Assembly: GCA_001430745.1 (NCBI GenBank)
Contig: KQ481962.1
Location: 565,427-582,941, forward strand
DNA: 17,515 bases
DNA from: Auxenochlorella pyrenoidosa
Taxonomy: Eukaryota > Chlorophyta > Trebouxiophyceae > Chlorellales > Chlorellaceae
Reading direction: 5' to 3'
Each line of letters begins with the position of its first letter. Within the stretch, counting starts at the first letter, position 1. This document shows, piece after piece, positions 14,185 to 17,515 of the stretch. The position numbers and the translations under genes were made by a program. A model generated the notes under the pieces. It was given only the letters and a program-made list of their open reading frames with translations, was not told the origin of the DNA and did no database searches.

Positions 14185-17100
14185 TCAACCGGCTGGCGGC
14201 TGTTGGCCAGGCATGAAGGCCACCTGCTGCGGCGCAGGCTGCTCTGCCCGAGGCTGCTGAATGGGCATGCCTGGAAGGGTGGGCAGCGTAGACGACGCAT
14301 GGGCTAGATGGGGCATGCCTGGAGAGAAGGCCGCAGCCGCCTGCTGTGCCTGCAGCAGGAAGCCAGGCGGAATCATCATTGCCCCCATCGCTGCCATCTG
14401 CTGCGCCGCCATCGCTTCCATGTTCAAGTTCATGTTCAGCATGTACGCCTGCTGATGAGGCGTCAAGTTTTGCTGCTGCTGTTGCTGCTGCTGCTGGATA
14501 TTTGCCGCCTGCATGGGATTCTGTGGAAAGCCTGGCCGCTGCAGCTGTGTAGGCTGCGCCGCTGCAGCGCTTGTGGGCGGCTGCGGCGGCGTCACAACCG
14601 GCGCTGGTGTGAGGCCCAGTCCTGGCGGCAGCAGCACCGAGGGCGCCTGCTGCTGTGCAGCCACAGGCGCACCCCCCGGCGCAGCCCATGGCACGGCTGC
14701 CGAAGCGCTGTAAGCAGCGGTACCAGCGGGCTGCTGCCGCTGGCCAGCCGCAGCAGGCAGGAAGCCAGGTGGACCAGCAGTGGCTGCTGAGGGCGCCCAG
14801 ACCGGCGAATAGGTGCCTGCTGGGGTGGCCTGCTGCTGGGCCTGCTGCTGCTGCTGCAGCAGCGATGCCCTGTGAGCTGCATCCGTCGAGGGCGGCGGGG
14901 GAGCGTCACCGTCGTCCCCTGGCGGCAGCGGCGGCGTGCCCTCATCCTCCTCCATATCCATTTCGTACTCATCCCGAGGGGGGGAGTGCGGCGGCAGCGG
15001 CGGGGGCCCCAGGTCGTCCTCCTCCTCCTCGCCCCAGCCACCTGGCAGCGGCGGCAGCGGCGCAGCGCCACCCCCTGCAAAGGGAGGGGGGGTGCGCCAC
15101 GTACGGGCATGGCGGGCAGGGTAAGCCGCAGAAAGCACTTGCGGTCACGAGTTATCCTGCAAGAGGCACCGCTACCGCGTCGCCCCCATCGCATGCACGA
15201 CATACCTGGCAGCGGTGGCGGCGGCTGGTCAGGCAGCGGTGGCAGCGGTGGCTGGCCAGCGGCAGCCCACGAGGGGTCTCCCAAGGGCTGCAGCAGGTCG
15301 GGCAGCAGCGTCGCCTGCTCCACAGGCGCGGCAAGCACACCGCCTGCGGCATCACGAGAAGAGAGGGTACGCTGAGCGCACAAGGTCGGCAGGGCCCGAC
15401 ACGCCTGGGTGCACCAAGCATGCTGAGCGCTGCCTGCCTGCCTCCCCGTGTGCAGCTGCTGAGAGGCTCCGCTGGGAGGGGTGGGGCAGCCAGGGCGGCG
15501 CGGCAGCACAGCCACACACCTGTGGCCTCCTTGAACAGGCTCATGTCGAACTCGTCGGCCTCGGCCGAAGTCGCGGCGCCCTGCGGCCGCTGCTGCGCCG
15601 CTGCCAGCTGCTGCAGGTGGTGCGCGCGCGCCAGCGCTGTGGCGCGCTGCGCTGCCACTAGCTCCTCGTATCGCTGCCGCTCAGCCGCCGCGGCCGCCGC
15701 GCGCGCCTGCTCCACCGCCCAGTGCTCGTCCGCCCAGTCGGCCAGTTTGAAGGTGCTGTGCCAAGGGCTGCTGGGCTCCGCCACGGGCGGCTGCTGCGCG
15801 GCGGCTGCATGCCCTGCCGCCATGATGCTCCCGTGCTGCTCTCGCTCGGCCCCGGGCGGCAGCGGCAGCCGCGCGTAGTCGGGCCAGGCATCCGTCGCCT
15901 GCAACTTGCGGGTCAGCGTCACCTTGCTGCCGTCCTGCAGCAGGGGGTGTGCAGGGTGGCGGGTGATTCGGTGGTATCCGGTGGGCTGGGTGGGGGTAGG
16001 CCAGCACACAGCAGCCTGGCCATGTTGTAACAGCTTGCCTTGATGTTCACGTATGTCAGCACCGGCACGTCTCGCAGGCCCGTCTGCTGGAAGAGCTGCC
16101 GCAGCGCCGCCTCTGAGAGCAGCCCCAAGCCGCCGCTGCAGCCGGCGCGCTGCTTGCTGCCGCCGCCCGCGCCGGCGCCATCCGACCAGGCAGACTGGTG
16201 CTGCGCGATGCGCTCCCGCAGCTTCTGCAGCGCGTGCTGCACCAGGGAGGGCTGCACCCCCCGCTTGGACTCCAGAGACCAGGTGTTGACCAGCGTGCGC
16301 TCCATCTGCACGGGGCGCAGCAGGCGAGGTGGGGCCATGCGGAGGGGGGAATGGGAAATGGGGGCCCCTGTGCGTGCAAGCGTGCGCTCCGCCCGCAAGG
16401 GAACCCTCATGATGCGTGCAAGCGGGAGAGGGGCAGGTGCAGCCCTTGCTCAGAGCGGCAGGTGCGGCGCTTCAGGTGCTTCAGCGTGGCCCTCTGCCCG
16501 TAGGATTGCCAGCAAAGGCTGCCTGGCTGCATCCATCGACCTGGGCGGCTTCCCTGTGCATCCGGCTCACCTTCTGCGCGTCGCTCAGGTGTGCACCCAG
16601 CAGGTCGACCAGCCGGCCCAGCGCCGCCCCCACCGCCCGTGGGAAGAGCGTCCCGACGGTCGAGTCGGGCCCGCACCCCTCCACATCCCGCTTGCGAGAG
16701 TGCTGCATGGGGAGCGGGCGCAGTGCGTGCCAGTGTGCGCTTGCTCGGAGAGGGTGTGTGTGTGGGTGGGGGGGGTGCGGGCATCCCAAGAGGGCACTGG
16801 GCCGGGCCTGCGGCTTCCAGCCCGGCGCTGTGCAGCGGGAAGCGTGGTTTGGCTCAGCCCCTCCCGCGCCGCGATGCCAGCCCTAACGGTCCGCAGCAAG
16901 TCAAATCAAGTCAAGTCGACAGGCCACCACGCCTCACCGCCAGCACAGCGTCCAGCAGGTAGAAGAGGGGCACGCGCTGGCCGGGGCCGGCGTGCCGCTC
17001 CATGTGGTCCACCACGCTGCGCACCACCTCCTTGCAGGCGCCCTCCTTGCCTGCGGTGGTGGCATGACGGGGGCGCGGGCGCGGTGGTGGCAAGGCGTGC

Positions 17101-17515
17101 GCAGCAGGGGCAGCCGGTGGCAGGGCGGCAGGCAAGGGTGCATGGAGAACAGCCCGGGCACCTTGCGCTGGAGCGTCGCTGCGTCGCTGCCCGCAGCTGC
17201 CCGGCACGGGGGAGCACACCGCAGCGGCAGGCGACCCCCTGGAGCGCCCACCTGCGTCAATGGCCGCTGCAGCCGCCGCGGTGATGCTCTCCTTGAGGAA
17301 GGACAGCCGGGGCAGCAGCGCTGCAAAGCGCCGGCAGGCCGCCTCGCCGGGCCGCTCCGGCGTCGGGGCCGCGCCTGCAGGCTCCCCCGCCTCCGCCTCT
17401 GCGGCCTGCGGCTCGGCAGGCGCAGGCGGCTGCAGGGGATGGATGCCTCGGCCATCTTGGGGAGCGAGGTCCTGGCGGGCCCCCCGCTGCTGCTGCTGCT
17501 GCTGCTGTGGGCGCT
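14185..17515 (-). CDS. HUA2-like CID-domain RNA-processing protein, 5' end outside window
   Basis: Plant HUA2/HULK proteins carry PWWP and CID (CTD-interacting) domains and act in pre-mRNA processing; a similar nuclear role is inferred. Exons, in coding order: 17515-17252 (partial), 17050-16938, 16702-16571, 16305-16039, 15934-15520, 15343-15206, 15074-14185, giving 738 visible residues. No ATG is in frame in the first visible exon, so the gene continues past 17515, where any PWWP domain would lie. A Gln7 tract and Pro/Ala/Glu-rich linker (3-57) precede the CID at about 58-200. That domain shows FLKESITAAAAAAID, VPLFYLLDAVL, GCGPDSTVGTLFPRAVGAAL and RTLVNTWSLESKRG, a pattern I recognise from HUA2. 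After it come an Ala/Gln-rich helix-prone region, PPLPPLP repeats, an acidic EYEMDMEEDEG patch like the family's, and a Gln/Met/Pro-rich tail ending at TGA 14187-14185. Intron 4 is GC-AG. An alternative is another CID protein. Confidence 0.75.
14470..14496 (-). repeat. CAG/CAA tract encoding Gln9 in the HUA2-like tail
   Basis: On the coding strand there are nine consecutive Gln codons (four CAG, CAA, three CAG, CAA). A second Gln-rich stretch is encoded at about 14831-14862, and seven CAG codons lie at 17486-17506 near the window end. Confidence 0.9.
15935..16038 (-). other. GC-AG intron (HUA2-like gene, fourth visible intron)
   Basis: On the minus strand the donor reads AAG|GCAAGC and the acceptor CTGCAG|GAC, joining LTYVNIK-DGSKVTLTRKL in phase 0. 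Read-through meets a stop within the next exon, so removal is needed. I saw no suitable GT donor nearby. At 104 bases it is the shortest intron found. Confidence 0.75.

Noticed and set aside
14655..15878. Plus-strand open frame of 407 codons opposite the HUA2-like gene
   Set aside because: It mirrors the low-complexity minus-strand coding exons and is Ala/Arg/Pro-rich without domains, so it is a shadow frame.
16040..17284. Plus-strand open frame of 414 codons near the window end
   Set aside because: It lies antisense to the CID exons and introns and shows no recognisable motif.

Overview
This window looks like nuclear DNA of a green alga, most likely a GC-rich trebouxiophyte of the Chlorella/Micractinium/Coccomyxa kind. 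I infer this from the very high GC content, from genes broken into many short exons by introns of about 100-350 bases, from an organelle-type leader on a folate enzyme, and from a HUA2-like protein, a family known from the green lineage. I cannot name the species. No bacterial operon, virus, transposon, CRISPR array or RNA gene was seen.

Five protein genes alternate in strand (-,+,-,+,-), giving two head-to-head and two tail-to-tail pairs. (1) 43-2755 minus: bifunctional methylenetetrahydrofolate dehydrogenase/cyclohydrolase (FolD type), 8 exons seen, 3' end outside the window. (2) 3092-8497 plus: ELP3, the radical-SAM/acetyltransferase subunit of Elongator, complete in 16 exons (588 aa). (3) 8857-10398 minus: histidine-phosphatase (phosphoglycerate-mutase-like) protein, 4 exons (316 aa). 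(4) 10727-13967 plus: aldo/keto reductase, 12 exons (335 aa), with a possible extra 5' exon at 10456-10532. (5) 14185-17515 minus: HUA2-like RNA-processing protein with a CID domain and a Pro/Gln-rich tail, 7 exons seen, 5' end outside the window. Exon models were built by hand: each junction keeps the reading frame and the conserved family sequence, and every acceptor is AG.

The most unusual feature is the splicing. Of the 43 introns whose 5' splice site lies in the window, 11 appear to begin with GC rather than GT: 5 of 15 in ELP3, 4 of 11 in the aldo/keto reductase, 1 of 3 in the phosphatase, 1 of 6 in the HUA2-like gene, and 0 of 8 in FolD. GC-AG introns are normally a small minority. At least two GC sites have an in-frame GT site 9 or 12 bases downstream.

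The genes do not form one pathway. FolD supplies one-carbon units, ELP3 acts in wobble-uridine tRNA modification, and the HUA2-like protein is probably nuclear and linked to RNA polymerase II. The shared intergenic regions (2756-3091 and 10399-10455 or 10726) are candidate bidirectional promoters.
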